From the NCBI GenBank assembly GCA_021817755.1, contig JAKAGC010000339.1, forward strand, positions 1-5,407: DNA of 5,407 nucleotides. Direction: 5' to 3'. Shown here in pieces: positions 4,080 to 5,407 of the stretch; the first letter of the stretch is position 1; each line of letters opens with the position of its first letter. The notes below the pieces were generated by a model that saw only the letters and a program-made list of their open reading frames with translations, made no database searches and was not told the DNA's origin. Position numbers and translations under genes: made by a program. This stretch comes from Acidobacteriota bacterium (GTDB taxonomy: Bacteria; Acidobacteriota; Aminicenantia; UBA2199).

Positions 4080-5407
4080 ATGTGTGGTGTTCTAGGAATC
4101 TACGATAATGAAGATGTAATTGCAAGACTTTATGACGCTATGTTAACGCTCCAACATCGGGGCCAAGATTCAGCAGGAATTTTAACTTATGATGGTAAGT
4201 TTCATTTAAAAAAAGGAAATGGTTTGGTACAGGATATTTTCGACTCCCGAAATATTGACCGTTTACGCGGATATGTGGGTATCGGTCATACGCGATATCC
4301 GACAGTAGGTGAAGGATCCGTCGAAGATGCACAACCTTTTTGGATTAACTTTCCTTATGGTATCGCCGGTGCACATAATGGAAATGTAACTAATTTCCAT
4401 GAATTAAAACACGAACTCTTTACTCGTTCGCATAAGATTATTAATTCCAATTGTGATGTCGAAGTAATTCTCAATATTTTTGCCGAATATCTCGAAAAAT
4501 CACGAACTAAAGAATTTACTCCCGAACTTGTATTTAATGCCATTAAGTATGTATACAAACGCGTAAAAGGAAGTTATTCCGTTGTATTTTATATAGCAGA
4601 CAAAGGTATGGTGGCGTTCCGCGATCCCTACGGACTGCGCCCCCTGGTTTTTGGCACCAAAACAGATAAACTAGTCAATGCCTATGCTTTCGCTTCCGAA
4701 AGTGTTTCTTTGAAAGTAATGGGTTTTACTCATTACAAGGATCTTGATGCAGGGTCAGCCGTATTTATCGATAAACACAAGAATGTATTCGAGAAGAAAT
4801 TGGTATCAAGACCCTTCCGCCCCTGTATCTTCGAATATATTTATTTTGCCAGACCCGATTCATACCTCAACGGGATCAATGTTTACAAAGCTCGTGTCGA
4901 ACTTGGAAAATCCCTGGCTAAAAAGATTAAAAAGATACTACCATTAAGTGAAATAGATGTCGTTGTTCCAGTACCCGATTCTTCTCGTACCGCAGCCATT
5001 GAAATCGCACGAATACTAAAACTGGATTATATGGAAGGACTGGTAAAAAACCGTTACATAGGACGAACATTCATTATGCCCGGCGATCATAAAAGACAAA
5101 AATCAATCCGGCATAAATTAAATCCCATAAACGAAGTATTTAGCAATAAACGGATTCTACTCGTTGACGATTCAATCGTCAGAGGGAATACATCCCGTGC
5201 CATTATCCAGATGGTACGAGATGCAGGCGCATCTAAGGTTTATTTTACTTCATATTCTTCACCTTTGACCAATCCTTGCGTTTATGGAATCGATATGCAG
5301 ACACGCGGTGAATTTATCGCCAAAGATTCCGATCCAAAACAAATCGCAGCTAAAATTGGAGCCGATCTGGTTATTTACCAGGATATCGAAGAAATGGAAA
5401 AAGCAGT
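4080..5407 (+). CDS. purF: Amidophosphoribosyltransferase, first 442 residues (cut by right window edge)
   Basis: Catalyses the committed step of purine synthesis: PRPP plus glutamine gives 5-phosphoribosylamine, glutamate and pyrophosphate. The N-terminal class II glutaminase domain starts MCGVLGIY, so Cys2 becomes the N-terminal nucleophile after Met removal and there is no propeptide. Other glutaminase residues are TRYPT (71-75, Arg72), AHNGN (98-102, Asn100/Gly101) and CD (125-126, Asp126). The phosphoribosyltransferase domain has VPVPDSSR (296-303), the KNRYIGRTFIMPGDHKRQKS loop (323-342) and the PRPP motif LLVDDSIVRGNTS (360-372). The sequence resembles E. coli PurF (about 505 residues) up to IGADLVIYQDIEEME (426-440), unlike the Bacillus type with an iron-sulfur cluster. 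Cys249 and Cys400 occupy positions used as cluster ligands in Bacillus PurF, but the C-terminal pair would lie beyond the window. An estimated 30-65 residues are missing only because the window ends. It has its own promoter and ribosome site. Confidence 0.97.
   Translation, partial: MCGVLGIYDNEDVIARLYDAMLTLQHRGQDSAGILTYDGKFHLKKGNGLVQDIFDSRNIDRLRGYVGIGHTRYPTVGEGSVEDAQPFWINFPYGIAGAHNGNVTNFHELKHELFTRSHKIINSNCDVEVILNIFAEYLEKSRTKEFTPELVFNAIKYVYKRVKGSYSVVFYIADKGMVAFRDPYGLRPLVFGTKTDKLVNAYAFASESVSLKVMGFTHYKDLDAGSAVFIDKHKNVFEKKLVSRPFRPCIFEYIYFARPDSYLNGINVYKARVELGKSLAKKIKKILPLSEIDVVVPVPDSSRTAAIEIARILKLDYMEGLVKNRYIGRTFIMPGDHKRQKSIRHKLNPINEVFSNKRILLVDDSIVRGNTSRAIIQMVRDAGASKVYFTSYSSPLTNPCVYGIDMQTRGEFIAKDSDPKQIAAKIGADLVIYQDIEEMEKA

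Overview
The window is AT-rich bacterial chromosomal DNA holding two divergent gene blocks with almost no spare space. The PilT-type retraction ATPase points to a diderm bacterium with type IV pili or a related machine. PurF is of the E. coli type: no propeptide, with Cys at position 2. The phylum cannot be fixed from this window. No insertion sequence, tRNA, rRNA, CRISPR array or phage gene was seen.

Minus strand (about 1-1941): one tight operon reading leftwards from a promoter at 1913-1941. In order of transcription it encodes a 45-residue three-cysteine small protein (1678-1815), a 94-residue protein that is 52% Asp+Glu (1390-1674), S-adenosylmethionine decarboxylase SpeD (923-1321), a divergent SpeD paralogue (516-926, start overlapping the speD stop by 4 bases), and spermidine synthase SpeE (from 468, cut by the left edge). 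SpeD makes decarboxylated AdoMet and SpeE transfers its aminopropyl group to putrescine. The paralogue keeps the self-processing and catalytic residues but has lost the AdoMet-binding residues. It may therefore be a pyruvoyl-dependent ornithine or arginine decarboxylase supplying the diamine, which would make the operon a nearly self-contained spermidine pathway. The extremely acidic protein beside genes that make a polycation is the most intriguing unknown.

Intergenic region (1816-2056): two back-to-back promoters of the same design (TTGACT, 17-bp spacer, TAT-rich -10) flank A/T homopolymer tracts. The rightward promoter and an UP-like element lie where the longest reading of the next gene would place its first 25 codons, so its real start is probably ATG 2057.

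Plus strand (2057-5407): a protein of two repeated beta-rich domains (2057-2518) overlaps by 4 bases a 495-residue PilT-family ATPase (2515-4002) whose N-terminal domain appears to be duplicated in degenerate form. Then purF (from 4080, cut by the right edge) follows behind its own TTGACT-N17-TATAAA promoter. The purF and spe promoters share the 11-base string TTGACTTTTAG. No convincing intrinsic terminator was found anywhere in the window.
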